Shown here: piece by piece, positions 32,885 to 45,153 of the stretch
Numbering within the stretch: position 1 is the first letter of the stretch
Layout of the letters: the number at the start of each line of letters is the position of its first letter
Source: Rutstroemia sp. NJR-2017a BVV2
Lineage: Eukaryota > Ascomycota > Leotiomycetes > Helotiales > Rutstroemiaceae
Reading direction: 5' to 3'
Assembly (NCBI GenBank): GCA_002946415.1
Contig: NJPS01000012.1
Span: forward strand, 124,001-188,000
Length of the DNA stretch: 64,000 nucleotides
Translations under genes and position numbers: made by a program
The notes under the pieces: model-generated
Seen by the model: the letters and a program-made list of their open reading frames with translations, nothing else
Told to the model about the DNA's origin: nothing
Databases searched by the model: none

Positions 32885-35800
32885 GGTTACTAAGTTTACC
32901 AATTAATTCCGCCCAGTTGCTGAATGATAGAGCGAACAAGTTCCTCTTCGTACCTAGGAGTCGGGTCTTAGTCCTTGTACTCCTGGAGATACTATTGAAG
33001 ACCTTTCGGTTTCAATGGGTATCGTTTGAAAAGGCCGTAGAAATTGGGTTAAAGAGCGTGATGGTGGTGAATGGAAACAAATGAGGGGGCAAGAGATTGT
33101 TCTGAAGTCAATGGGCGACTTCTAACATTCACTTCGTCGAGATCCGCAGGTGCCAAATTAGTAAATTGCAAAGCGATGAAATGCGTGATGATCCTCTTCC
33201 ATAGAACGTCGCCAATTTCCGAAACCTTTCTCGTCTCCGTGAATCCGTGCTGTCTAGATCCAAGTCGTGAAGGCCAATAATAGATCGATTGAAGAAGGCG
33301 ACCTATTGTTCGATGGATTATTTCCTGCTGCTTTCTGCTTGCCGGCAAGGGAGCAAATGGTTGTGCAATCGCGAAAATACGGGATTTGGGAGATATAAGG
33401 CAACGATTGATTAAAAGAGGAAGTGAGGCAGAGGGAAGGAAGCAACCAAGCCGACAGATATGATAGAGTGCAAAGCAGTATACAAGTAAATACGGAACGG
33501 TCGATCTAATACTTTGGTAGAATAATTAAAAAGTGCACATCTGTATCTGCTTTGGGTATTTACGACCTTCTAGCCTCCACAGAACAAGCAGGGCAAGGGA
33601 AAGGAAAAGGGAAAGGGAGGAATAATAATGGACCTTGGCCCTTTGGGAGTTTTGGGACTGGGAACGGGGCAACAGAAAAAGAGGGTCACTGCACCAGGGA
33701 AAGTCGCATCAACTCTAAAAATTGAACCAGCATGGGATAAATTCAGAATTCAGCAAGTAAAAGCCGACGCTCACACCACTTAACGAGGCTGCCCCTTGCT
33801 CGTTTGTGAATTTGATAGAGTCAGGTCTTAGCTGGTGCCAGGTGGAAAGTACGGGTAGTCTGCCATGTTGCGTGTTGCTCTTGTTCGGACGTATAATTGT
33901 TCCATATGCCTTCGATGGAGAAGGTTGGGGACGTTTTGATAGTGGGAATTTTACTTGGGACATCATACTGGGTCCTGGCTAGCTAAGTTAAACTCTGGCC
34001 GGAGGATTCTCTCTCCCTCAGTCTTTGCGACGACGTTCCTTCAATCTAAAAGAGGGGGAAACCTGCACTAGACAGCAAGTATTCTACTCTTTCGTGATTG
34101 TTCAGAGAACAGACACTTAAAACGAACGGTGCTGGGACAACCTCTTGCTGCCGCATTGACGCAGCCTCCCGGCATCTCGCTCAAGCAGGTACTCGTGCAC
34201 GTACGAAGGTGTGATATGACATTTCTATGCAGTCTCTTGAAGCTTGAGCGAAAGGGTCAAAACACCTCTTCCCATGTAACCAATAGCGATGACCAATTCA
34301 CCTCGGTTGGCCAACCAGGGCCAACCAAAGGCTGACGACGGGAGGGGAGTATCGACGGTTTCTGCCACAGTAAGCCTTTTCTGAACGGGATGTAACCTTA
34401 TCAGTTGAACCTGTTGCTCTCCCTCGACGTTTTGACTGGATAAAGCATTCACATCGGCACCCGACATCCCAGGCTCAGGTCATAATTTCTCCAAATAATG
34501 TAACGACTTTCCTGGCATTGCACGGACTGATCTTTGAGCACTTCGACCATCTCGAAAAGGTAAACACAATGATGCTCCTTTTCAACACCGAAAGGTCCGA
34601 GTCCCAAGTACCTCCCTCACTTCGGGGTTCCATCAACTTGTCAGAATAGGGTCAATTTATGATAGGGAAGAGCTTTTCATTATCGTACTACGCAAACATC
34701 ATGTCAACAATGCGCCGAAAATGTGGTTTGCCTTCATCCACGGAGAATGAGTGGACATTGAGCACGGGTCGCACCAAAAGGGGAAAGGTGGTTCCTTTCA
34801 GGGGAACCTTGGAAGAGGAACCTTGAGCACAAACGACCCGACTTTTGAAATGGGACAGCCAATGTCCAGGGCAAGCGTGAGACTTGCAGCAGGCTAATCT
34901 TATAACAGATTCGTTTGAGTGACATCTGAGGCCCGTATTTCCTTTCTTCCATTTTTACTGCACGAAACAAAAGCAGAAAGCAGAAAACAGACCATCGAGC
35001 TGCGTCTCCTGCACAGTATCCATCTGCACGAATCCAGTCGATTGCATTATGTTCGTCGCCCTTGCATCTCCAGCTTGCATTAGAACTGCACGAAGTAATG
35101 TACCCCATTATGGTCCCCCATATGCCGCGTCTCCACATCATTACGTTACAGCAAACTCGTGCTAAGCAAACAAACAAAACAAACAAAAACGAACAGACCT
35201 CGAATCTTCCTTCATTATCAACAAAATCCCATATCTACCGAGCTATCTACACAAACTAGAACTAGACTGGTGACTGTAGTCATAGGTCGGCACATTATTA
35301 CCAAGGAATCCCATATTAATTTGCGACCCGAACCAACCGAACCATGTGTTTCCGCCTCCAGGTTTACTTATCTCGACGCTGCACTTCCCAACAGTCCACC
35401 CACCACTTTAATTCCATCTCCATCATTGGTCGTGCTTTTCCACTAAGATCGCGGCATCTGTTACAAATATACGAGCTGGAGAAACTAATTGATGATGACT
35501 AGATGAACTTTTGATATCAAGGATATCACTATTTACGTTTTTACTCTGATCTACTCTTCCGTCTACCTTTGCCTCCACACAATGCTTACACGATCCGTGG
35601 ACGAAGAAGACGGGATAGCAGATTACCGAGCGGGGAGCAAGCACATCGGATCGTCTGAAAGTTTAGCCAGCCTTCTCCAATGCACCGTCTCACCGTCTTA
35701 AAGTTTCGACGAAGTCATGCATGCTTCTTTAGTTGCGCTATCAAAACCCAAATACTCCGGTCAGCGAGGATGAATCTTTAGATCCTCCCGCGAATTGAGA

Positions 35801-37698
35801 TCATCCAGTCATCTACGGTTCTCCAGCGGAAGACTAAATGTTGGCGGAAGTCACATGCGGCGGGATGGAGATACGGAATTTTTATCGGGGCTTTTTTGCC
35901 GTTGGTATTCATGACTTGACTAGGTATTTCCCTGATTCCAGTATGGGAAAGCAATCTATGAGCGACAATGATCCACGATCTCTATCAAAGATCAAATACA
36001 AGGATATGCTTGCTTCTAGATTGATGGCAAAGACCTCTGAAACCAACGTTTTACCGACGGGCAGCATGGTTAAACTTGCATTGACTCACGGCTCCAGATA
36101 TGTGCTCACTACCACATCCTTCCACCAAACAAAGACTGTCTATCAAGGAAGACTTGATAATGCTCCAACTATGGCCAAAACGTTGAGTCCCAATATCGGA
36201 CGATATCTCCAGCATCCGTTGTTATCATCATCTCCTAGTGTACCCTAGGCTGCATGGCATCAAGTCCCATCGCTCGGAAGCCGTCACGAATGGCGAAATC
36301 TATGTTCTACCTCAACATGGCGGGAGAATCGAGCCAATGGAGTTCGGTTGAAGTCTCTTAGTTTGAAGATCCCCATCGAGCGTCGAAGTCTTACGCAGTC
36401 GACAATATCTATCAAAAGATATCAGATTGTGGTCCTTGCAAATTACCGTTCCGACTATTCGGCCGTGCTGCCAGAAATGGGGATTTCTTGCGAATCCATA
36501 TGTCTCTGATAGTCAAAAGTTGCTTGGGTACTGAAAGATGGGATATTCTTAGATCGGATGTACAAGTTGTACAATTACATCAGCATAAACTAGCTAGCAA
36601 AAGCAAAAACACGTCGGAAATTTTCTTGATATTAATTCCAGATCTTAGTGTGATAAGATCGGCTCTTGAGAGCGAAGCCAAAACTTTTCTGGGAGCGCTG
36701 CTAAAAATTGTTTTAGATTTACGATTCCTTTCTCCACTGAAATCATTCACTTGCGCACCGGGAGATGCATTAATTCAGGGACCCGCTCTTATTCATTGGA
36801 TATTGTGTATAAGACAACGTTTGAGATGGCCTCTTTAATCTCAAGTAGTTGAGTAGTCGATGTTCATCCGATATTCGAACACACAAACACATAAGGTTGA
36901 ATTGGTTAGAGGGTTACCCTGATTTAAAGCGAAATATGGTCGATGAATTGGTGCAACCCCTCGTGACGAGATGCAGAACATTTTGTTTCAGGAACACTTC
37001 AATGAGGTCCTGAAATAAGGTAGGGATATATTAAGTGAATTGAAGGCATCATATTCTAGGGATGCCTTGAGTTTTAAATGCGAACTGAATTTCAGTGTAT
37101 ATCCCCAAATTCCGCCGATGTAGTCTTGCGGACCTATGCTCAATTATCAGGACCACCCCGCGGAGGGTTTCCATTTGCCACAATAAAGCACCATTTTATT
37201 TCATGCTATCGTCCTGCTGTTTCGGTCCAGATACGCAGTAGTTGCCTCTGTCAACTTAGCAGCCCTCATTGGATATTGGAAGTTATTTCTGAGTGACACA
37301 GCATAATTTCTGTGTGGAAGATACAACTATCGCTTTCCATTTACAGTATCTGCTTGTTGGTAGGACATTCTTATCATGCATATGCAAAACATGTGGTGGT
37401 GTACTCGGATCTGAAAAGCTTTGAATATGAGGGGTACTTGTAGATTGTAGAACAAACGGTCAAGGAGTGAGGCGGGCTTCGCATCTGCGGCAGCAGCAGT
37501 TGCGAAATAGTCACTCTGCCCCAAAAGCCGGATCGCATTTGGCTAACCTGGGCATACCATATGTATCATTTCTATCCCACAAGTTCATTCCAGCTCGACA
37601 TTATTCCAAACCATGCGAGTTTTTGAAGAGATTTTTTAAGCGAGGACAATAATTTGCTTGATATATTAGAATTAGTACATTATCCACAACAACAGCGA
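32885..37698. other. Long spacer, no recognised gene
   Basis: About 4.8 kb. The first ~500 bp upstream of 32884 are the DENN promoter. From ~35 kb on, the DNA is AT-richer with scattered short frames. The longest (35838-36248, plus) has no motif I recognise and no clear continuation. A CAAACAAA-type simple repeat lies at ~35165-35195. I could not identify transposon proteins or terminal repeats. Confidence 0.5.
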
Positions 37699-37770
37699 GG
37701 ACTGCTGGCGCAACGGTAGCGCGTTCGACTCCAGATCGAAAGGTTATCCGTTCAAATCGGGTGTGGTTCA
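37699..37770 (+). tRNA. tRNA-Trp (anticodon CCA)
   Basis: A 72-nt cloverleaf without intron. D arm GCGC-AACGGTA-GCGC; anticodon arm TTCGA-CTCCAGA-TCGAA with anticodon CCA; T arm ATCCG-TTCAAAT-CGGGT. The D and anticodon region closely resembles the conserved eukaryotic tRNA-Trp. The acceptor stem (GGACTGC with GTGGTTC) pairs over seven positions but uses three G-U pairs, and the discriminator is A. A T6 run 16 bp downstream can serve as Pol III terminator. The wobble-rich acceptor makes a diverged or ageing copy possible. Confidence 0.85.
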
Positions 37771-37786
37771 ATACCTCAATAACTTC

Positions 37787-37792
37787 TTTTTT
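37787..37792 (+). terminator. Pol III T-run after tRNA-Trp
   Basis: Six consecutive T, 16 bp after the tRNA 3' end. Confidence 0.6.
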
Positions 37793-38776
37793 GCCTTTGT
37801 CGCATGGGAGAAATAATGTACACACGAATGATAAGTTATTCTTTTTGATGGTTCATGAAACGACATTTCATCTCGGTCAATATTACACCCCGCGTCTATG
37901 CAGGCTAAAGACACACAGCCGAAATTTGACACTTCCATGTTCCTTTCGCTGCATCCGATTCAAATCATCCTTCCTTTTCAATATCACTTGAGCAAAAACC
38001 CATTTGCGCAATGGCCTTCTTCCTGGTAATCTATCGGCTGGTCGTTCTAGGAAGACCTACTGTGCCATAGGCAGATCGTTTCGAATGCCTGCAAAGATAG
38101 AGGCTGTGGCCTTTTTGTTTCCCTGTTGCCAAGATGCATGTGGTCCTGAAGCGGCAGTCACATCAAGGAAGGATCATATAGCCTTCCATCTCCGTAGCAA
38201 TTCTCCGATCAAAGTAAGGAGAATTAAGAAGCTCAACCTCCAATCAACGTAGGTATATTACTGTTTCGCTATGGCGACATCTATAAACCCTCCGTGCTCA
38301 TGCGCTGCCAAGCTGGCACTTCATGGCAACAGACAAGTGCCGGCCTTACTTATGCACCTTTTTGGAAGGTCTGCGATAAAGTCGTCGTCACCTCCTAGCC
38401 TTTCAGCAGTAAAGACTTGATCCTTATCATTACTTCATAGCATTCTTTGAAGAATGTACGCGTATTCCCTTGTTCTTGAGGTTGGTTGTCAGTCCATTGT
38501 ATATTATCCACCTACTACAAACTGTCGAATCTGTTCGTGGGAAAAGTTTTTCTCATATGGATGAATTCAAGATGCATTGCATCGGTAGACACCAACATCT
38601 TGGCATGGAGAACGTCATTCAGATGTACAATCCAGGGAAGAAGGCACCGTATGGCATTTCCTGAGCGTAACGAGGGGGGATGAATAGCTACGAAGAGGTA
38701 TAAATGGGCAGCTTGATCTGGGTGATGACTTTCCACCCTCATCCTCCCCATTCATTGCAAGAATCGTTCATCCACC
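37793..38776. promoter_or_regulatory. Spacer with TATA box at 38699-38705
   Basis: TATAAAT at 38699-38705 is 72 bp before the dioxygenase ATG and is a good core promoter candidate. The rest of this ~1 kb shows no coding sequence. Confidence 0.55.
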
Positions 38777-40179
38777 ATGCATTTCCTACCTCTCGTAGTC
38801 CCCGCCGTTCTCTCGTCGGTTCTCGTCACAGCCCATCCAGGCCATGACATCAAACGAGAAATCGAAGAGCTTGAAAAGGCTCATGAGTATACCCGACGCG
38901 ATATCAGCCACTGCTACTCCAAGCTCAAGGCCCGCGGTATTCATCAACAGACCGCCAACAGACGAGCCGAAATTCTCAAAGCCGAACGTGAGAAACGCGG
39001 CATCACCGCTGGTATGCTTTTGAACCGTAGTATGACTATCGACGATTATTGACTCGAACAGAACCCTCACTGCTCAAGCTTCGTGAGCTTCCCCAAATCC
39101 TCGACGCCCGTGATGCCGGTACCGTTCTCAACACGTCACATCTTTCTTCTGTCACTTACTCTCCTTCTGACGGCTATGGCACCGTTTTCACTGGCAACCA
39201 ATCCTGCATTTTGGTCCCTGAAGTAACTGAAGGCCCGTACTACGTCTCGGGAGAATACATCCGTAGCGACGTGCGCGAGACCAAGATCCAATCCGGCATC
39301 GATCTCATCATCGATATTCAAGTCATCGACGTGTCAACCTGCGAAGCCGTCCCGAATGTTTACGTCGACTTCTGGCATGCGAACGCTACGGGAGTGTACA
39401 GCGGAGTGACGGATGCGTCAAGACCGACTAATATTAATGCTACGTTTGGAAGAGGCTTGCAGGCTACTGGACCGGAGGGAGCTGTGCAGTTTACGACTTT
39501 CTATCCGGGCCATTATCAAGGAAGGACTAATCATATTCACGTTGCTACTCATGTTGGCGGAACGTAAGTCTAGTTTCACTCTGTTATTAGACATCTACTT
39601 TTTCTTCTCTCTTTGGCATCCTTCTTCTACGTCCAGTCTTCCTTCTCCCTTTCTCTCATCCCATCTCTTCAACCCATCATCATCACATCTACGACCGAAA
39701 CTCGCTAACCCCTGTCTCCCCTCCCCTCTCACAGCGCCTTCCCCAACGGAACCTTCCTCGGCACCACCGTCTCCCACGTCGGCCAACTCTTCTTCGACAC
39801 CAACCTCACCACCGTCCTCGAGCGCAACACCCCCTACACACTCAATACCGCCCCCGTAACAACCAACACACAAGACGGAATTTTTCGCCAAGAAGCCGCG
39901 CTCGGTGACCCCGTCGTTGAATACTCACTCCTCGGCTCCTCCATCACACAGGGTCTGTTCGCTTGGATCGCGTTCGGTATCGATCCTAGTAATTCGAAGG
40001 CTATTAATGCAGCTGCTACGTTGACCAGTGGGGGAGGCGTCTCGAATGGTGGCGGTGGAGGATTTCCTGGAGGGCCGCCGCCAAATGGTACGTTTCCGGG
40101 AGGCCCGCGGCCGAATGGAACCTTTCCAGGGGGGCCGAGACCAACGAGTAGTGCGAGTAGTAGTACGGTGGTGGTTTAG
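38777..40179 (+). CDS. Secreted intradiol ring-cleavage dioxygenase (three exons)
   Basis: Exons 38777-39011, 39062-39563 and 39735-40179 (introns of 50 and 171 nt) give 393 residues. A signal peptide (MHFLPLVVPAVLSSVLVTA) is followed by a His/Arg/Lys-rich helical propeptide-like region. The catalytic domain carries the non-haem iron(III) ligand set of the protocatechuate/catechol intradiol family: a Tyr in VTEGPYYVSGEYIRSDV, then YPGHYQGRTNHIHV (~residues 226-239) with Tyr, His and His. The VPNVYVDFWHANATGVYSG segment is also typical. After the domain comes a Gly/Pro-rich tail with three ~10-residue repeats (FPGGPPPNGT, FPGGPRPNGT, FPGGPRPTS) and a Ser-rich end. Such extracellular fungal enzymes open catechol-type rings of lignin-derived or plant phenolics. 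A TATA box lies 72 bp upstream. Confidence 0.9.
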
Positions 40180-40943
40180 ATAGAGTGAGCTGACGGATAT
40201 AGCGTGAGTAGTAGTATGATCTCTGAGGACCTGGTTGAAGGTGATGGATAAGGGGTGGAAGAAGAGTTTGGCTGGCTACTTGGCGGGTTGGGAGAGATTC
40301 TTTCTTGCTGCTTTTCGGGCATCATTCACTCGTTGATGGAATAGGATTTGAATAGGATTATGTGGAGGAACAGGACTTCTTGTTTAGTTTGATCATCTAT
40401 GCTTTTTGTCACTCGTTCATGTGGAATTCACTTTCATGCTTAGTTGTACATAGTTAGTCTCTCGAAACAAATACCACATTCGTTTACTGCATATTCAACT
40501 TCACGATCTCTTCTAATTACCTCTATATCTGGGAGTTCTATGGTGAACCAGATATAAACATGCTATTGAGGGTAGAAATAATGACTACCGCCAAAGATAC
40601 ATACTTGTCTGTGGCGGGAAGATATGCTGGAACGGGCAGATAGATTATTTGGTTAGTCGTCGTGCTTCGAAAACCGACTATTTAGATGCAAACACTTCCC
40701 GGAGTCACCACACCTCTTCATTCCATTGAACATCGCATCCCTACCCTGCTATATTTCATCCCGCACAAAAACCACAACCCAAACCACAACCCAAACCATC
40801 TCCCACAGAGCCACGCCCCACCCCACCAAGCTCCCTAAGTTACCCCACATCAAACAAAGAAAAGCCCTAACGCACAATCATTTTTCACTAAATATACTAA
40901 TAAATAAACTCTTCTTTCTCATCAAACAGAACATATCTCCAAA
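40180..40943. other. Spacer between dioxygenase and tRNA-Phe
   Basis: Non-coding; contains an ACCACAACCCAA duplication near 40770-40800. Confidence 0.5.
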
Positions 40944-41039
40944 GCGGCTTTAGCTCACTTGGGAGAGCGCCAGACTGAAGTTCACTTCAGGATCACTCAT
41001 CTTATCTGGAGGCACTGTGTTCGATCCACAGAAGCCGCA
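40944..41039 (+). tRNA. tRNA-Phe (anticodon GAA) with a 23-nt intron
   Basis: Mature halves 40944-40980 and 41004-41039 (73 nt). Acceptor GCGGCTT/AAGCCGC is perfect with discriminator A; D arm GCTC/GAGC; anticodon stem CCAGA/TCTGG with GAA at 40977-40979; T arm CTGTG-TTCGATC-CACAG. The intron 40981-41003 sits one base 3' of the anticodon, the standard place for nuclear tRNA introns. A T7 run lies ~40 bp downstream. Confidence 0.95.
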
Positions 41040-42055
41040 TTGTCGTCTGCGGTCCTGGGTACACTCGGGATATTGATTAATTTTTTTCAGTTTTTTTCTT
41101 TTGTTGGGAGATCTTTTTGGGTTTGGGTGGCGGTGGTGGAGGAATGAGAGTTTTGGCGAGTGAGGGGAGATGGATGTGGGGTGGATGGTTTTTGTAAATT
41201 TGTGGTGGAAGCGGGGAATTCGAAGTATATATGTTGAGCTCCTGAGCAACTACAGCTTTTGTTACTTTCTGCTTCGTCTGGATTTTACATAAGATGTGAA
41301 CAGAAAGTATCTTGCTTCTACGGACCGTCACAGCTGGAGGTGTGCGACCTCGTGAATGTCACTATTAGATATGCAATTGGTAACTGAGCCCCCCGATAAT
41401 GCCGTCCGCTCTGAGTATTCCTATGCAGTCAGCTCACAATATTATATCCACACCTACATGAATACACAGCACGCCGCCGCACAAAGGCACAGATTATTCT
41501 CTCGCACGGAACAAAATGAACATTCAAGTACCCCCCCTCGACCACCACCTCCCGTTTCCAGTCCCCCTTTTACCCTTTCTATTCTTGCAGAACAGAATCT
41601 AGGTAGCAAGTAGGAGATTCACCGCCCTCCTTCCAGTATCTTTTACACAGTCGTCTACATTGAAATCGTAGATTGCTAGCAGAACTGAGGTTTCCGCCAA
41701 TTCATTGATCAGATACGGACTGTGAATATATTGCAAATAAGACAGCTTTTGAGAAGTCGTCTTGAAATCCGAATCGAAGATTTTCCAAATTACGATTACC
41801 GAGTGACTTCGAACAAATAAGTGTTCGTTCCCTGTCTAAAGCATCAAAAGATTCTCCGAATTCAGATCACAACGTGGTCGACGAATTGATAAACCACCTG
41901 ATGAATCACAGAGAATCCTTGGAGGAGGAGAAGCCAGCCATATACAATTTCTCCATATTCACTACTCGGGGACTATTGGAATTCTGAATAGCTACAAGCC
42001 ACATAATAATAAGCCCGACATAAACCACCGCATCAAACCCCCAATTTCCATACAT
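41040..42055. other. Spacer after tRNA-Phe
   Basis: About 1 kb with no recognised gene. Likely 3' flank of the minus-strand pseudogene at its right side. Confidence 0.5.
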
Positions 42056-43640
42056 TTAAAATCCTGTCCGACAAAGCCGTCCATCCTCCCCAACCGCCCA
42101 CGACTCACTCCCCACAGCCGTCTGCCCCCCCAAAACACCCTCCGGATCATATTTATTCTTTACAGCCCTTAATTTCGCATAATTCTCCCCATAAAACACC
42201 CGCTGCCAATCTGGGTGATTGAAATCCGCTTCATTGAGATAGGCTGCTGGACTAGGCGTTAGATTATCAAGCGCTGGGTCTAGCACTTGGGTGACGGATT
42301 TTCGACCCAGGATGTTGGCTGTTGTGTTAGCTCGATCGTAGAGTCTAGTTCACGGGGTTAATGACTTTTGCATTGTATGTGACCAGGGGTAACCTACGTG
42401 CCGAGGAATGCGAGGAATAGCGAGCTGCGCCAACTGGGGTGGGCGGCATTGGGGGAGGTAGGTACGCGGCTGGCGTCCATTGAGACGCCGGCGAGGATGC
42501 CGCCGTTGGAGAGGATGGACTTGATGGCGTTGACGAGAGAAGTGGCTGAGGTGTTGGAGGCTACTAGGGAACGTGGAATGATACTGCCTCCGATGTTGAG
42601 CTCGGTGATGTTCATTTCGGGGTTTAAGGTAGCAAAAGCGTCCTGGAATTCTGGGAGGTTGATGGCGTTGAAATCTGCAGGTTATGTGTTAGTCGATACA
42701 AGAAGTTCCAAGAGAGTGGATGCTGGGCTGTTCTTACCGTATGGGATGTTACTTTGGTTGAGCGCCCTGAGTGTAGATTACAGTAGCCGTTCTAGCTCTT
42801 CCGCTGTCCCATTTGGAAAATACGATTGCGGCATATAGAACATATTTCCCGGTAAAAGCTGCCAGTAAAGTGTCACACCCCCCTTCAGGACTTCCGGCAT
42901 ATTTACCAGAAACGCTTTCACCACACCCAGTACTTCTCAGATGGTTCAACTAACGAGAGAGTAGCACCCGCAGTCGGCATATTTCTATGCAGCTTCACAG
43001 TCATAGACAGCACCACACCGTAAGTGCCGCCACCACCGCCAGAAAGAGCCCAGTAGAGATCTGAATGCTGGCTTGGGGTTGCGGTTAGAAGCTCTCCTGT
43101 TCCGGTGACGACTTCCCATTCCAGAACCTGATCGGCTGCGAGCCCGAATTTAGACGCAAGCGGGCTGGTCCCTCCTCCTTGAGTATAGCCTCCTGCAATG
43201 CCGACTGTTGGGCCGTCCCCTTCTACTACGACACAACCTTCTGCATTTGCGGTGGCTTGAGCCTCGGATGCTTGTACGCCTGCGCCTATCTTCATTGCTT
43301 TGCCTGTGTATGCGGGAGACTTGTAGTCTAGAATGGATCTGTCTTTGATGTGGTGTGTCCATACTAAAAGTAGGAAGTCAGTCATTGAAGCTCCAGAATG
43401 GATTCTGAAGCAAATGAGAGACGACTGGGTTATAGCGGGTGTAAAAAAGATGGTACTTGGGATGGTGGCTATTAGTTTGCCTTCGATGGTCTGGTTGAGT
43501 GTATCCTATTTGGTGGAGGATGGCCAGCATGGGTCGCCTAGGAAGCAACGACATCGAGGAGTGGCGGGTGACGATTGGGAAGTGGCATACCATACCGTGC
43601 CCAGAAGTGCGGCGATTGATGTCAATGACACAATTTTGAT
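42056..43640 (-). pseudogene. Berberine-bridge-enzyme-like FAD oxidase, decayed
   Basis: Reading the minus strand from 43640 gives a secretion-signal-like start (IKIVSLTSIAALLGTVWYA) and the family opening CRCFLGDPCWPSSTK, but the expected ATG is ATC (43640-43638) with a stop just before it. TAG at 43508-43506 interrupts the N-region. After GKLIATIPS the FAD-binding stretch of about 100 residues (normally with RNTGHD) is missing before VWTHHIKD. The substrate-domain region follows (GIAGGYTQGGGTSPLASKFG, LEWEVVTGTGELLTA, YWALSGGGGGTYGVVLSM). A one-base loss near 42921-42933 shifts frame, TAA at 42780-42778 interrupts LERLL, and two apparently intact introns remain near 42.74 and 42.4 kb. The C-terminal BBE segment (FNHPDWQRVFYGENYAKL..KNKYDPEGVL) is preserved. 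Intact relatives are secreted flavoenzymes oxidising sugars, alcohols or metabolites. Confidence 0.88.
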
Positions 43641-44729
43641 CTAACTTTTGGTCAGTCTTTTCTTAGACATGGTGCGTGAATGAACGGTGAACCTGGAAGT
43701 GCTGTTAGTTACGTTGCGATCTGGCAGTATCTGAAGTGAAACTAAATCCATACCGTACTTTAGAGAAGTAAAGTCATAAGCTGAGGGAAGTACTCAGAGC
43801 TTCAGAAATACTGGAGAGGAAATAAAAAGAAGAGGCAAGCTTGAAAGCTCTGGCATTGCTGCAAACCAACCTCGGTGGAGCACACCAGCCGACACCAACA
43901 TGCGATTCTTTACAGCCGTTGGAGGGGACTGTTGCTTATGGGCACAGTCTGCATAGTTATATTTTTAGCATAGTGATTAGGTGACAGCCAATGTATTTTC
44001 CATGCAGGAATCTGTGTTCCAGATATCGTCAAGAAACGTAAGTATACAATACCATTGCAGTCGGTTCGAGGCGCTCGTCAATACGGTCGATAGGAGGACT
44101 CTCACCCCAGATTAACTCAACTCGTGTAGGCTGTCTCGTAAGCCACTAGGATATCCAACTCGCTAACTGTGAGCGGAGCGAGTGGAGATATCCAAATTAT
44201 CCTGGTCGTTAAGATGTGCAGTACCATTCCGTCGGGTACAGATTCAAGATTCTAGTGGACCGAATCCTATTAAAACATCTCCTTCGTGCCAACTGTATTG
44301 TCAGGAACCAGATCTGCTCAGGTTGCGCTGAAGAGCTCAGAAATCCATAAAAGTTGTCCTCCTTTATATACGAGCATGGTTATCTTCTGCGTAGGTGCAC
44401 GTGGGGGGTCGTGCGTGTATGCTGGGTGTGACTTCCCATCCCGTCTCCAACAGTCAAAAGATGATCCCGATTTTCCATTACCGTGCTCTTTTGGAAAGAG
44501 ATATGGATTAATAGCAGTTATATGATGCTTTAAGCTCTATCAAGAGTAAGTATAAATGAACACAGAACACAAGATATCAGATCCCACTCACCCAGAACAG
44601 CACCTTCCTAAAGTATATTGTATACTTCTAACCCGTCCTCTTTGCATCTGAAATCCCCCATTTCCACCTCATATCACAGTAAACCACCAACTCCAAACAC
44701 AGCTCTAACCCCGAAGTACTTATCTATCA
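43641..44729. other. Spacer with a 45-nt inverted repeat
   Basis: No coding frame is recognised. Bases 44149-44193 form an imperfect hairpin: GGATATCCAACTCGCT and AGCGAGTGGAGATATCC around a 12-nt loop. The remainder shows nothing distinctive. Confidence 0.5.
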
Positions 44730-45153
44730 ATGGCGTCCCACACCCAAGAAGCAATTGATAAACTCATCCGGGCCATCCTCTTCAGTATTCCCGCAACCAT
44801 CTCTGTACTTATCTATGGCCTCACCGCGTACCACCTCAACCAACGGCTTTATGGAGATGTTCTCGTTATGGCCATGCATGTGGTTAGTACCCCATAGGTA
44901 ATTGACCAAGCGGCCGTATCTGACTCTACTCCAGATAGGCACGATTATGTCCAGCGCCGTCGGGATCCGCATTTTTTTCAGCAAGGGAACAATGGATCAC
45001 CAAGTGTCTCAAACAGAGCTTCAAAACATCCTCAATCTTACTTTGGTGGTCTATCTTATGTGGATGCTGGGCACTGTTGCGGTCAAACTCGCAGTGCTGG
45101 GGTTCTATGTTTGCACTTTTTCTGCGATGCCTGCAAGACGTTGGAGTGGTTGA
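44730..45153 (+). CDS. Truncated rhodopsin-like (SAT4-type) membrane protein fragment
   Basis: Exon 1 44730-44882 and exon 2 44935-45153, joined at phase 0 by a 52-nt intron (GTTAGT..CTCCAG), give 123 residues. Three hydrophobic segments are visible: residues ~13-36 (LIRAILFSIPATISVLIYGL), ~44-68 (VLVMAMHVIGTIMSSAVGI) and ~88-115 (LTLVVYLMWMLGTVAVKLAV). The last, with an acidic loop before it and K(L/S)..LGFYVCTF after it, resembles helices 2-4 of the fungal SAT4/rhodopsin-like integral membrane family (PF20684 type), whose full members have seven helices and ~350 residues. The later helices are absent and TGA follows ARRWSG. It is therefore more likely a relic than a complete gene. It lies next to other decayed genes. 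Confidence 0.5.

Noticed and set aside
35838..36248. 136-residue plus-strand open frame
   Set aside because: No recognisable motif, no continuation by splicing, AT-rich context; could be an old relic but I cannot support a gene.
43333..43644. 103-residue plus-strand open frame
   Set aside because: It is antisense to the N-terminal part of the oxidase pseudogene, whose family motifs are read on the minus strand.
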